Assembly: GCA_023078555.1 (NCBI GenBank)
Contig: CM041199.1
Location: forward strand, 4,841,315-4,905,314
Length of the DNA: 64,000 bases
DNA from: Ulva prolifera
Lineage: Eukaryota > Chlorophyta > Ulvophyceae > Ulvales > Ulvaceae
Direction of reading: 5' to 3'
Shown: in pieces, positions 45,405 through 57,482 of the stretch
Numbering within the stretch: the first letter of the stretch is position 1
Layout of the letters: each line of letters starts with the position of its first letter
The notes under the pieces: generated by a model
Databases searched by the model: none
What the model saw: only the letters and a program-made list of their open reading frames with translations
What the model was told of the DNA's origin: nothing
Made by a program: the position numbers and the translations under genes

Positions 45405-48400
45405 ATGGCGGACACAGCTGCAGCACCTCTGGTGGACGACGGCGATGGTGATGTCGAGCAGCAAAATGGCAACAGCTTCGGGGACGCAAGCTACAAGGAG
45501 ATAACCAATAATTTCCTAATGATGGGATGGACCGCGTTCGGCGGTCCACAAGCGCACATCGGCATGTTCGAGACGGTAGGCCATCGTCTTTGACCTGAGC
45601 TTCGCGATCGCACGCTGCGTTGTGATCTCATACATCGAAGCTCCATTAGAGCTGGTATAATTTTCAAAGAGATTCATTAAGGGGGGCTGTTGCTACATAG
45701 ATGGGCGCGTCCGTGAACAATACAGCGCTGAGTGTGCGGTGTACCCGATGGAATCTTTCACATTCCCGACGCGGGTTCTCATCGGAGTGCAAAGCGCTCA
45801 CGACATGACAATTCAGTGAACTGACAGAAGAGACGCATGTAGACTTTTATCCAAAAGCTGAAGTGGATGAGCGAGACTGCCTTCATGGAGCTCTTCGCTT
45901 TGGCAGCATGCTTGCCAGGTCCCACCTCGACGCAGGTCTCGTTTGCCTTGGGAGCAGTCAAGAAGGGAATATCCGGAGGCCTCCTTGGTGGGATCCTGTT
46001 TCAGCATCCAGGCTTGATCATCATGACGTTGGTGGGTGTTGGAGCAGCACACTTCCTGCAGGAGTCGCACCACTGGACTCGTGCAACCGTTGATGGTGCG
46101 AAGCACTCAGCCTGATGTCATCATCGCCTCGACACAAAGTTTTTCCTGGGAATCAATCCGGCATGTGCATCGTCCTCAGTGTTGTACTCGACCGGACAGA
46201 AAGGACTCACCTCTGACCACCAACTGCCGGTGCCCTCAGCAGCTGTGTGTGGCAGCTCCTCCACGCCAGCAAGTTTCTCAAGATCAGCAGAGCTCATCAG
46301 TGCACTTGCAAGGGCATGTGGGGCGCTGTGTATCACCAGGGCGTCTTCAGAGTGCACACAGATTCCTCCAAATGCTCTGCCACTGCACTCTGTCAATGCT
46401 TGCAGCCGACCCGAGCACCTCGCCCCCGGGTACCCGTCATGCCGAGGCTGCACGTCGGCCCCCCATGCTAAGCTCCACACAACCTCTGTCACTTGTTGAG
46501 CATCTCTGTCCGCCTCTCATTGGCGTCCTCCTCCAATACAACCTCCGCTGACCGAATCATTGACCGTGCACACGCGTCACCGTGCGCCCCCCGAGCATCG
46601 GCACACCCACTCCAGGGCGAGCATCGGCCGCCCTAGAGCATCGGCCACAGCCCCAGGGCTAGCGCTCACATGCATGTCACCGGTGCATGCGCCCCAGCAG
46701 CACCACCACCTACCATCTGCCAGACACGCCCAGCGCTGTGCAGGTCTGGCCGCGGTGGGCGTGGCGCTTGTGGCGGTCGCGGCCAAGGGCCTCGTCGCCA
46801 AGGCCGCCAAGGGCCCCCTCACGAGCCTGCTGCTGCTGCTCTCCGCCTGCATCTCCTTCGTCTTCTCTGCGCCGTGGCTCTTCCCGGCCCTCATCCTCGC
46901 TGGCGGCTGCACCACCCTGACCGTGCACTCCCTGCAGGGCCGCAACATGGCCATGGCGGTATGCCCCCTCCCACCCCCCCTCCCCTGTCCCGCCCCATGC
47001 CACGTAGCACCGTCACAAGGCTGGAGAAGCAGGTTGCACCACCGCAATCGCATAGCGCAGAAGCATGTTGCAGCCACAGCAAGTAGCTTGTGCTGCAGCC
47101 CGTGTTGCAAACTCTGCTTTCACCGCGGTGCCGCTTTGGCTGCCACGCAAGCGCTCCAGCATGAGCGCACGCGTGGCCGCCGCTGGCAGGGTTGCGAGTG
47201 TCGCAGGTCATTCCGTAAGAAGGTGAGTTTGGGCCGAAGTGCCGCGGAGACATTCGGTGCGGAGACGTTGCCACACCTGTAAAGCTCTTGAATGGTGCGT
47301 CGGCATGTGCAGGCGGTAGCTGGGGCCGACGGCGTGGTGTCGTACGGCCTCTCACGCCGCGTCGGCGCCGCGCTGCTCGCGCTGTGGCTCCTCGTGCTCG
47401 CCGGCGCGACCGCAGCGCGGCGGCTGACGGACTACCACGATCACGCCGCGCAGCCCCTGCACTGGTTTGAGGCCTTCTACCGCGTCGGCTCCCTCATCTA
47501 CGGCGGCGGCCAGGTCGTGCTGCCGATGCTCATCCAGGAGACGGTGCAGAAGACGTGTGAGGTCGTGGACGGCGTGCGCGTGTGCCCCCCCTTCCCCCTT
47601 CTCGTTACAGTTTTATGTGCAACTTCCTCTGTTTTGATGGCACCAGTACTGATGACACAATGTTGTTTTCCGACAGTTCAACTCGTCGTTCTGAGTCCCC
47701 CCTCGCCCAAGTTGAGCGTCGTGCGCGTGCACGCATGTGCGGCTGTAGCTGCCTCCAGTCAGCATGGGGCCAACCGGCCAGGCGCCTCGCCGCCATCCAC
47801 ACGCCGTGGCGTGCCACACAATTGTACCTGTGTGTGTTACAAGGACAAAGCAAGCAAGGCAGGTGGCACCGCGAGCAGCAACCAGGGGAACCGCACACCA
47901 TGCAACGAGCCACACGCAGCACACACCAACACACCCACGCACCACCAGCACCCGCGCCAACTGTGCGCGTGTGTGTTCCGCCCATGGCCACACAACGCGC
48001 ATGTCTGCAGCTTGAACGCCGGCTCCTGCAGTTGCCCACGCGCCAACACAACCTTTGCCGCCCTCCACTGTGCCCCCGGTCGCATGCATGGATTACATGC
48101 ATGTACACATCACATCCTCCGTCTGTGCATCGCTCATCGCCGCTCCACACCGGGCTATACCACATCGCCACCGCGCCCTCCGCCTCTGACACGGGTGCGG
48201 CATGCGCAGCACTGCCACGAGGCGGCGGACACGTGGGTCACGGAGGAGCAGTTCAAGGCCGGCCTCGCGCTCATCCACGCGATGCCGGGCCCGATGTTCA
48301 ACCTGTCGGCGTACCTCGGCGCCGTGGCCGCGGTGCGCGCGGGCTGGAACCCCCTCGTCGGCGCCGCGGCCGCGTGGCTCGGCCTGTTCGGCCCCGGCAT

Positions 48401-49363
48401 CATGCTCATGTACGGCCTGCTGCCGTTCTGGGGCAGCCTGCGGGCAAGCGAGGGGTACCGGCGCGCGCTGCCGGGCCTCAACGCCGCCGCCGTCGGGCTC
48501 GTCGTGATGGCGGTTTTCAGCATGTACAACAGCTTCACGTGCGCCCCCCGCCCCCACCCGCGCTCTCGCGGCGCAGGCGCCTGCACGTGCGTACCAGAGG
48601 TATAGCGAAGTGGTGGCGTTAGGCTGACAGAACGCGTTCCTTCATTGCATCGGTGCCGTACACCCAGTTCCGTTCTGCGCCACCACACACGCCGCAGAAG
48701 GTGCACATGCCCACTGCGAACGGCGATGCCAGCCCTATAGAGTTTGTGCTCAAATGCGGTCTGTTCAGATGTCAGTTCTACAGAACACCTCCGCTGTCTT
48801 GCTGCAAACGCTGTTTCCCCCTGTGGTGTTCACTGCATGATGCATGTCCAGACCGCCTGCAATGCATAGAAATGAGGTGCAGGATGCAGCGATGCATTGG
48901 GCGGTGCCTTGAGCAGTAGTTTCACAATACTCTCCGGCCACTCTGCACACAATGGAAGTGACCATACGTCTCGAGAGTGGACATGTTGGTCTGCCAGTGA
49001 ACAGCTGAGGGAGCCGGGGTGGTCCTGCCTCCGACACCATGCCGACTGCGGCATCGTACAGCTAGGGGCCTCAAAGTGTCAGCTGCATCATCATGATAGT
49101 CATCCCAAAGCAGGTCGAAGGGTGTGTCACTCCAGGTTGCATCGGCTCACGATGAGGACCACACTGTCACATTCCAGCCATATGCTCCATGCATGCATCA
49201 CAGGCTCCATGCATGCAGGGCGTCGGCGGTGATCCCCCGCACGACGGTCGCCATCGGCATGGCGGGCTTCTGCCTCGTGGACTCGGTCAAGTGGCCCGCG
49301 CCGGCGGTGGTCGTGCTGGGCGGCGCTCTCGGCGCACTCGCCGGCCTCCTCCACCTCCCGTAG
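45405..49363 (+). CDS. Chromate ion transporter family (CHR) membrane protein
   Basis: Six exons give a clean 457-residue frame: 45405-45575, 45843-46095, 46744-46958, 47313-47573, 48210-48538, 49219-49363. The protein shows the duplicated CHR plan. The first half has FGGPQAH near residue 40 and CLPGPTSTQ in exon 2. The second half has GGGQVVLP in exon 4 and MPGPMFNLSAYLG in exon 5. Several hydrophobic segments are visible, including the last (VVVLGGALGALAGLLHL) just before the stop. CHR proteins are membrane anion transporters, best known for chromate efflux in bacteria and also present in algae and fungi; the substrate here is unknown. The fourth intron contains an antisense LINE tail. The donor after exon 4 could also be six bases downstream (47579), which keeps the frame. 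Confidence 0.92.
47836..48010 (-). mobile_element. LINE 3' end in CHR intron, antisense
   Basis: Read on the minus strand it ends GGTGCCACCTGCCTGCCTTG and then TTTGTCCTTGTAAC, with upstream GTGTGCGGTTCCCCTGGTTG, matching the 3' end of 835-2249. The 5' boundary (right side here) is approximate. I could not find a clean target duplication; GCCACACAA occurs on both sides but not flush with the end. Confidence 0.8.
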
Positions 49364-49455
49364 CCCACGCCACCCCCGGCTGTGCGCTACTGCTGCCATG
49401 TGTGCCGCAGAGCGCAGCCACGCTGTTCTTGCCAGATGCTCTCTGAGATCTCCGT

Positions 49456-49740
49456 GTGCGTGCCCGTGCCTGGGGCGCGGGTGTGGAGCTGAGTCGTCGC
49501 GCGGACATCGTCGTGGTCATGCCGCGCCGGGAGATGGCTGCCGTGGACGTCGTGGTCACGCATGCGCCGGCGGCCTCGCATGTGGCCGCTGCGACACGGG
49601 AGACGGGTGCGACGGCGGAGCGGGCGGAGAACACACCACATGCCCTCCGATGCGGAGAGTGTGTCGCTCACCGCTCCTTCGGCATGCCGCCATCTGTAGG
49701 TGCATCGGCCGTGGGCTCAGGGCCGGATGCTTCCTGCTAA
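49456..49740 (+). pseudogene. LINE ORF2 C-terminal fragment, different family
   Basis: The frame contains SRRADIVVVMPRREMAAVDV followed by VVTHAPAASHVAAATRETG. This is the same R-x-D-I ... D-V-x-V-x-H arrangement as in the LINE fragment at 835-1677 but clearly diverged from it. The similarity fades after about 60 residues. None of the LINE 3' end motif is seen downstream. It starts shortly after the CHR stop and could be part of that gene's 3' untranslated region. Confidence 0.5.
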
Positions 49741-51237
49741 GGGGCTGGCGTGGGCCCTGACCCGGGGTCGTAGTGCTGAGGGTGGAGCAAATGTGGAGGG
49801 ATCCCGATGAGGGAGCCACGTGCCTGTGGCCACAGGCGTGCGACCCTCGTCAACTTGGGGGGGGCTGTCCAGGTCGTTCGTCGTACATCGGCCCTGGTGT
49901 TGCCCGGCCTGTGTGCGAGTGCGCCTGTTTCTGGCGGGACTTTGATCCGGTTTTGGGTAGGATTGTGGCACTGCAAATTGGCGGTTGCAAAGATGAGCAG
50001 CTCAGCTGCGGCTCGTGTCGCTCGCATGTCGCTTCGGCAGATGACATGGGATCCTTCCGTGCCTGCCCATACCAGCACCGCCACGTCTGCAGCAGTACGG
50101 AGGCTGGCCTCTCATAAGGAGGGAGTTGGGCAGGCAAGTCGGAGGGCGGAAGTCCTGCAGCCACAGCACAGGGCAGGCTGCTCCAGTTGCTCGTGCTTCA
50201 GGACCAGATCTGCACCTGAGGCTTCAGTAGTTTGACAGGATGCATGGGGTGGCGTGTATCCGCGTGCTTACATGAGCAGTTTGTCTATGAGCCTCTCTCT
50301 GTCTTTACATCTCTTCCTTCATCCTCTCATTCCATCACAAGCAGAAGCACACCGAACTGACCACAATCCATCTGCCTGTCAACCCAAAACCTTTACTGTG
50401 AGGCTGCCAAAGAGCAACATACTCACCATCATGTCATATACTAAACATCAGTCCCATGCCGCAATGTCACCAAACATGGCATCTCACTGTGACCAGCACA
50501 ACAGCAAGACCCAGCCATACTAGCAGGCCTGCTGGCCACTCCCAATACAACCAAAACACACCCCAAGGCCTCAGCTGTTGATGAAACGACAGTTTTTGTT
50601 GATCAACCAGTCAGTCAGCCTGGGCACATCCAAACCGTATCCGTGGCAATGCTCGGTGTCCCAATACTGGTGTTGGCATACAAAAAAAAGATTCGAGTCA
50701 AGACACATTCCGATTTCCAGCGCGGATGCGCCAGCATGGCGTGCTGCGCTGTGAGCGCAGCACACTCCCGCTGATCTGCCAGAGACCGCCAAACTGCAGG
50801 CCCGGACGTCAGCGAACTGCAGCCCCTCGAGACAGTGCGCACAGCAGGCACAGCACACGCAGCATGCTGCAGGCCTAGCAGCAATCACACCAGCTGCAGG
50901 CTGCAGCATGCCTGAGGACATCAACCAAAACACATACAGGGGACGTCCGCACAACTGCTGGCCATGCCGCAGGCTTCACACCAGGCGCAGCATGAATCCC
51001 TCGACATTCCCAGCAGCTTAGCCGACATACAACCCCCCGGTCCATCATCCACACATTTGCGGCACGTATAGCACGTGTACACAGAGCATGCACCATAAGG
51101 CTTGCTCGCTTGCTTGCGATCCGGCTGTCAGCATGGCACGAGGTCGCAGCCCCGCGGGCGAGCCCGTGGCCACTGGTGGCACAGTGCATGGCCAGTGAAG
51201 CTGCCACGCGTCGGGGGTCGTGCCGTGTGGCGCGTCA
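49741..51237. other. Intergenic, weak open frame only
   Basis: A 142-codon plus-strand frame from an ATG at 49807 to 50235 is Arg/Ala/Ser-rich, with no motif and no splice support, so I do not call it. The rest (50.2-51.2 kb) is lower in GC and holds nothing I recognise. Confidence 0.4.
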
Positions 51238-54200
51238 CTAGCCGTCAAGGCCCTCCATGTCGGTTGAGCTGTTGAGCAGACGCTGATTGGCATCGTCGAT
51301 ATCTGAGGTGATTTCGTAGGGCGCGCCAGGGTCAGACTCTCCGATCGAACTCATGCTCAGCTGCCGCCTGAGGGGGCCACTGTGCGGCACGGCGGCTGGG
51401 TCCCCAGGGGCCACATTGGCGCCGTAGGGGGGGCCCATGGAGCCTCCGGCTGCGCCACCTGCCGCGCCGGAAGGGGCGCCGAGGAACCCTGCACTGGCAA
51501 CGCATCAACATGCGGCCCTTATGAGTACAGGAAGGCGTGTGCTGTGTGTGCTCGGCCGGGCGCACAGAGCGATATCTCAATTAGTGATGTCCGGAAAGAT
51601 CCGGAGGCTTGACAAGGATGGGCGGCACCGCCAGGACTGAACAGTTCTGACCGCTTTTAAACGGGGCACTGGCATATAAGAAAATCACTCGAGGACATGC
51701 ACTGGAACGTGTCACCGTGCGGTGCCTGATAGTCCAACGGAAGTGGCGGCCCATGCGTGCAGACTTCATTGGCTGAGGAGATTCTGGAAGCCATCGCGGT
51801 CATGCACATGTGTGACTCAACGTACGATTACCTCTTGACCAGCCATGGTGGGTGCATCCTCCCAACATGGTGCATACTGCCCCACGTGGATGGCGGCTGC
51901 TCAGTGGCAGTGCACTGCAGAGATTCCAGACCTTCTCAGCGCTGCGGTGCCATATGCATAGCTCATTCAGACTGGGTCCTGCTTGTACTTATTGTTGCCG
52001 GTATGTGCAGGCGGGGTGGGGGTGGGGGGCCATTCCCGCTAGAGCGCCTCCCGCCGTTATGTCGCTCAGGTGATTGCAACATGGACTCGCATGCATGGAC
52101 GCCGCATCGAACACACCGTACAAGCACAGCAGCAAACACTAGAACAAAAAACTCATGCTGTGACGTCATCACACTGCAATGGCAGAACGCACCAGGTGGC
52201 ATCATCATGGCAGGCCCTGTGTAGAATGCTTCCGCCGATTCGAATGGTGACACGACCGTGGACTCAAACGGGGCCGCGGCCTCGGACGGGGACGCCTGCG
52301 ACGACGCGAGCTGCGGCGCCGTGGCTCCAACCGCCGTGAAGCGAATGTCGGGGTCCGTCGGCAGCTGCACCGTGTGGCCGTCCCCATGCTGCGCTGCGCC
52401 ATGCTGCGCGCGCCGGGGCCCGTGTGGCTGCGGGGACGCCATGCGCATAAAGGGGCTGTCGGCCCAGTTACGCGGCGTGTTCAGGCCTCCTGGCGAAGGC
52501 GGTGCTGCATTGGCAGAACACACGTACATGAGTCACAAGCATGGCGAGATGGCGGCTGCAGCGGCCACATGAAGGCGGGAGTCCATCATGCCAGATGACA
52601 GTGCACCTTAGCATCAACATCGCCAAGAGCATGCCAGGGAACGCAATGAACGAATGAATCGGCAGGGGAGATGGCAAGCAGTTGGTTCTGTAGTGGACCT
52701 CCCAGGGCACACTTGCTGCCCAGCCAACCAATATTCTACTGCTTGAGTCCATAGTGATGCCTCACATAGCATCCGGCAATGCACTGTAGTGACTGTGGCC
52801 TGCCATACGCATTCACTGGGCCACATCCGTGGTCAGGCAGAGGCAGCAGTGCTCCGGTGCGGGCCTGTGAAGCAGCTGACAAGCAGCCGGCAAGCAGCTG
52901 GCAAGCAGGTGGCAGGTATCAGAGCAGCAATCGGTGAGCTGCTGAAACGCAGCGCTGCGCTCAGGTGTCGTCCTCAGCTGCCCCGCATATGCACATGGTG
53001 TCATGGCTACCTCTAGGTGGAGGTGACAAGCAAGTGCCGGGAAGCTACAACACAACTGGTGGCCAGATCTGGCATACTTCTAGATGCATGCATTCGTAGA
53101 CATCCACAACAGCTCGGGCGAACTCCCGCTGCAGCAGCTGCGTGAGCAAGGACTCTCTTGAGAACCGGAGCGCACGCGTGTCCACATCAAACCCTAAATA
53201 CGGGTCACCCAGGAGCTCCTCCACTGCCTCCGGCGGCAAGATGTTTGTCGGTCCGGGCTCTAATACACTCCCCAAAAGGTCGTCCCAGTCGGTCGCATCT
53301 GGGGGGAAGCCGCTTGTGATGGGGCTGTCGTCGTCGGCCGATTGTAAGCTATCCACCGCGGTCAGCGGGCTCTGAACATGTACTGTGCTCTGCACTCGCA
53401 CCGGTCGGGGGCCGATCGGATGGCTCCCAACAGGCATGCGCTCGGGCTCGCTGCCTGCCTCCTGCCGCTGAGTGGAGGGGCGGCGCCGCACTTGCCTGGC
53501 ACCATCTCCCGGCACTGCATTATCATGCATTATATCCCGGCCGCGGAGGGGGGGGCGGCCGCCGGCGGGCCACGGGGGACCCGCCGCACCCGCGCCTGCA
53601 GTTCCGCCGGAGAGGTGCAGCTGCCCGGAAGCGGGCGCCAGCGCAGAAGGGCGCGCTGGGTGGTACCCTGGAGGGCCCATCGATGTGTCGGCATATGTTG
53701 GGGCGGTAGCGGTGGGGCTCTGCGCAGGGGGTGGGCGGGGCTCAGCAGGGGATGTAGGCGGGTCACCTTCACAAGTGAGGGGGTACAAATCGCCTATGGA
53801 GGACATCAGGCTGTCATAGATTTGGGAGGGTGAAGGCTGCGGCGGCTGCAGGGGAGGGGCTGTGTATGCATCAGCCGCCGCTGCGGCACTAGTGCTGGCT
53901 TGCGGCATGGAATCATGCGTGAGCTCGTGCGCGCTGTCGGGGTATGGCTGATGTGGAGATGGAGCAGCGGCCTGGATATGCGGTGGGGATGCGGTGGGCG
54001 GCGCGTTCCAGGGGGGACTGCCGTGTGGGTAAGGTATGGGCGGGGCCGCCACCGGCTCAGGGTTATCTCGGGTCGATCCTGACGGGGGGCCGATGGGGGT
54101 TTGGGGGGCCGGTGTGGGCATGCCCCTCTGCGTATTTGGTGTTGTCACGGGCGGTGGAAGCAGGTGAGACGCTGAAGCGTGCCGCGCTTGGGGGACCTGC

Positions 54201-54829
54201 TGCCGAGGCCCAGGCTGTCGGGGACCCGGGAGCAGATGGGTCGGGACGGGCGCCAGATGAATGCCCCGGCCAGCCGAATTCCGCGTGGGCACCGGTTGCA
54301 TCTGTTCGAATTTGCCGAGTGGACACGGCCGCGGGGGCGTAGGGGCGCCTAGCCATGTGCCACGCTGGGTCAGGTCAACGGCCAGTGACCTGCTGGCCCC
54401 TGCACGTGCGGTGGAGGTTGCCAGAGGCTGGGGGACCGAGACCGGGGCAGCAGCGGGAGGAGCGCCGCTGGACGCTATGAGGTGCAGTGCGCGGCCTGGT
54501 GGTGTCTGCTCAGTTAGGTCGGCTGGGGGTGCAGCCGATGGTGGAGACGACTGGTTGTGCGAGGCCGTGGCGTCGGCCGCGGCGCTGGCCGCGGCGCAGG
54601 TTGGCTGCGAGCCTTGCCTTGCCGACGCATCGGGTTGCACTGGGAACAGGGTCGATGCGTCAGCAATCAGTCGATGTGGCAGCGGGCGCACGTCGCTCAG
54701 CCAGAGCATGCATGCGCGCGCGCGAGCGTGAGTTGGCATCATATGTAGGGTGGTTAAAGAAGGGTAAACGAGCATCATCGGTGGGTCAGCACGCCCGGCA
54801 GCTGCGACACAGCTGCATGCATGCAACAA
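51238..54829 (-). CDS. Large Pro/Ser-rich protein of unknown function
   Basis: Recognised exons as plus positions: last 51238-51488 (stop at 51238), 52193-52504, and a long one from 53078 up to about 54.7-54.8 kb. The join of 52193 to 51488 is in phase. The join of 53078 to 52504 is not, so a small exon is missing or a boundary is off. The long exon encodes about 550 residues of Pro/Ala/Ser-rich, probably disordered sequence. It ends in an acidic and helical segment with DWDDLLGSVLEPGP, EAVEELLGDPYLGFDVD and LLTQLLQREFARAVVDVYE. The C-terminus has RRQLSMSSIGESD and ends STDMEGLDG. Acidic helices in a disordered chain fit a transcriptional regulator, but I recognise no DNA-binding domain. The true start was not found. 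Confidence 0.6.
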
Positions 54830-57216
54830 TATGCATGGGCTGTCCTTGCCACGAGGCCTAGGCTGGGTGTATGGTCGCCGATGGCGCCGAGACAGCGCAA
54901 TTGGCAGTATGAATCATCTACACGACAACAATGGCAATCCATTCAATAGTGTTCGGATGGTCTCGGCGCAGATGCCGCGCGGTACAGCGAGCGTGCATAC
55001 GTGCCTTCAAGTACAACAGACGAGTCAGCTGCAGCGAGCTCTGCAGCGCCAGGCCCAGGCGCAGTGCATGATTGCTCCCTACAGCGCGCGGCTGACGAAC
55101 TCACGGCATTGCAACGACATGATTGGCCTGTTCATGCCTATCTGCGCAAGTACAGGCATCCGTGGCATCCAGCGGTGCTGGAATCGTTGCACGCGTTTGA
55201 AAGCTTAAGCAGCACACCGCCCGGTTGGGGGCGCGATGCCCCCTCCTGGTGAGTCGGCTGGGCGTGTTTGTTGCACATCAGCAATAGATTGACACAGATC
55301 AAAGCATTCGGCGAAGCATCTGAGACTTTGCGGCCTCGATTGATCGTCGCATCGCAGGTGCCATAACGCTAGCTTTGTTGCACTCAAAGCACTCTGGTTC
55401 GCAAGTGTATGAACCTAGGCAGCCCGCTTGCAGCTGACTTGCCTCAGTGCGAGTGCATCCACGATGCTTTATTGAACAGTGGCAACGCCATGCTGGCTCG
55501 TTCGCGTTCAACGCGGTCACTAGGTTGGTGGGCTGATTGCACACGCTTGTCTTGGAAGCGTGCCCTGCCTCACCTGCTCGCTGGGTCCTGTGTACAGCTC
55601 TCACACCTCGCCTGTGAGAAGAAGGTGGGCACTCTTCTTTCGTCTGTGCCACGTATCGAACCTCGTTCGTTCCACGAGGTTCGATCCATCGACATACCTA
55701 TGCATGGCTATGTCGCGCCGGCTGAAGCGCGCGCGGTCAACATCGAGTCAACATCACCACGTTCTCGCTTGAACCTAGCAGCTGCACCCACAGTCCCGGA
55801 GGCGTTGCTAATTAGAAGTATCAGGAGGAGAGGCAGGGACTGGAGTACGTGACAAGCCATGACATTCATACAGCCCTCAAGACGACCAGCGCTGGTCGCT
55901 AGCACGCGGCATCGGCATGTACCACTGCACTCCAGACACGAGCTCGACCCCGTGGCACGCCATTGCTACGGTCGAGATGGATGACGTGTAATGACTGCAC
56001 TCCACTTGTGCTGCTGTTGGCAGAATCATGATGCAGCAGATACCTGGACCTGACGAATGTCAAATTCAGCCATCGGCTGAGCTCTCGCGTGTACTGGCGG
56101 CAGTGGACGCCCAGCTAGTCGTCCATTCTGATACTTTGTGGACGTCCTTGAAGCGGTGTGGCGATCTGTGTGGACGAGATTCTGCGGGGTCGTGCAGGCC
56201 GAGGCAGTCCCCACCGTAAGCCGCACACGGAACCGCGGGGTGCACAGAGCACCATGGTGCACCATCACCAGTCAATTGAGCTAGCAGGTCCTGGTCATGC
56301 AAGCCGAAGCGATGCAGCACGTGGTGGCGACCTCCAACACGGGCCGTTGCTTCCAGATGCTCAAACTTGAAATCTTAATAAGCAGTTGGCATTTGCACAA
56401 GAAGATGGCTTGTACAGCAAGTTGTTCAATCATAGACGCCGCAGGCTTGGATATGCCTCCTATACATCAATCGGGACGTCTGCATTGCGGCAGAGCCGAA
56501 GCTCAACGGACGTGTCGCGGTCGTGCCGGTAGCGATCGTTCCTTGCCCGGCCGGTCTCTCTGTTTAAGACTTGCGACCTGCCGAACAAAAGAACTGTTGT
56601 CCGTGGGAAGGTCGGCCAGCGACCATGGCCATGGATCCGCAAAGCTCACACCACATCACACTGCTCACAGCAGCACCGCGGCGCCGCAGGCCTTCTCTGG
56701 CCACTATCTCAGAGACACAGCTGACTGTGGCACAAGGACCCAAAAAAATAAATCGGCATCTGGCTCTGTGCTATATCTGAAACCTCGATCACATCCCGCA
56801 CGTGGCAATGGTGCTACGAACAAACATGCCTCAGCGGCACTGACCTTGCAGCACAGGTGACACAAAGCCCACTCACGGTGCGTACGTCTCCATGCGATTT
56901 TCCATCAGGTGCTTTGATACAATCTGACGCAGAGAAATGGTAATTGGATGATTTCACTCGGTACAGGTCTGCTGCAGATCCTCTGCGACAACCTGAGCTC
57001 AGCTGAGCCTGCTCAGCTGAGCAAGTCGACAACACCTGTTACATATAGCTCCTGATGCCGTGTGTGAATGTCCAGGTACCTGTCCACGGCACCTGTGGGA
57101 AGGTGCACCCACTTCTCTACAGGACGCAGCTCAACGTAGCTGAACGAGGTGGAGCGACAGCACAACGAGCTACACGAGCTGTCGTCTGTCGGTCCCAGTC
57201 ACATGGATGCAATGCA
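54830..57216. other. Intergenic, no gene recognised
   Basis: Several open frames of 70-150 codons overlap on both strands without motifs. One plus-strand frame ending at 55252 (…RHDWPVHAYLRKYRHPWHP…) looks more protein-like than the rest but has no match I can name. A 12-bp perfect inverted repeat ATCGAACCTCGT/ACGAGGTTCGAT lies at 55655-55666 and 55674-55685. Confidence 0.4.
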
Positions 57217-57482
57217 GTAAAGTAAAGTAAATCTAAATTTACTGAGCCGTATCCTACTGGACATTGACAACTCCGAGTTAAGGAGGACCACATATGCCGA
57301 AGGGGTAAACCACCTGGAAACCCCCCCTCAGACGACCGTACGCAACTCACAGGGCCTCCTCCTGTGCTAAGTGAGGTGGTCACGTACGGCCGTTTCGATT
57401 TCCAAATCGCACGCAGAATCGAACCCACGACCTCCTAAAACGGAGGGGTTAGCTTTTAATCCGTCCTCAACCCATTGGACCC
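57217..57482 (-). mobile_element. tRNA-derived SINE, near full length (copy B)
   Basis: It has the same structure as 28629-28893: minus-strand tRNA-like head with B box GGTTCGATTCT, unique body, and TTTAC-repeat tail. TGCAGTA occurs at both ends (57213-57219 and 57485-57491) and may be the target duplication, overlapping the tail by three bases. It lies between two minus-strand genes. Confidence 0.88.

Noticed and set aside
49807-50235. 142-codon plus-strand frame as a gene
   Set aside because: It has no motif, no splice partner and low-complexity Arg/Ala/Ser composition, with a competing minus-strand frame of similar length.
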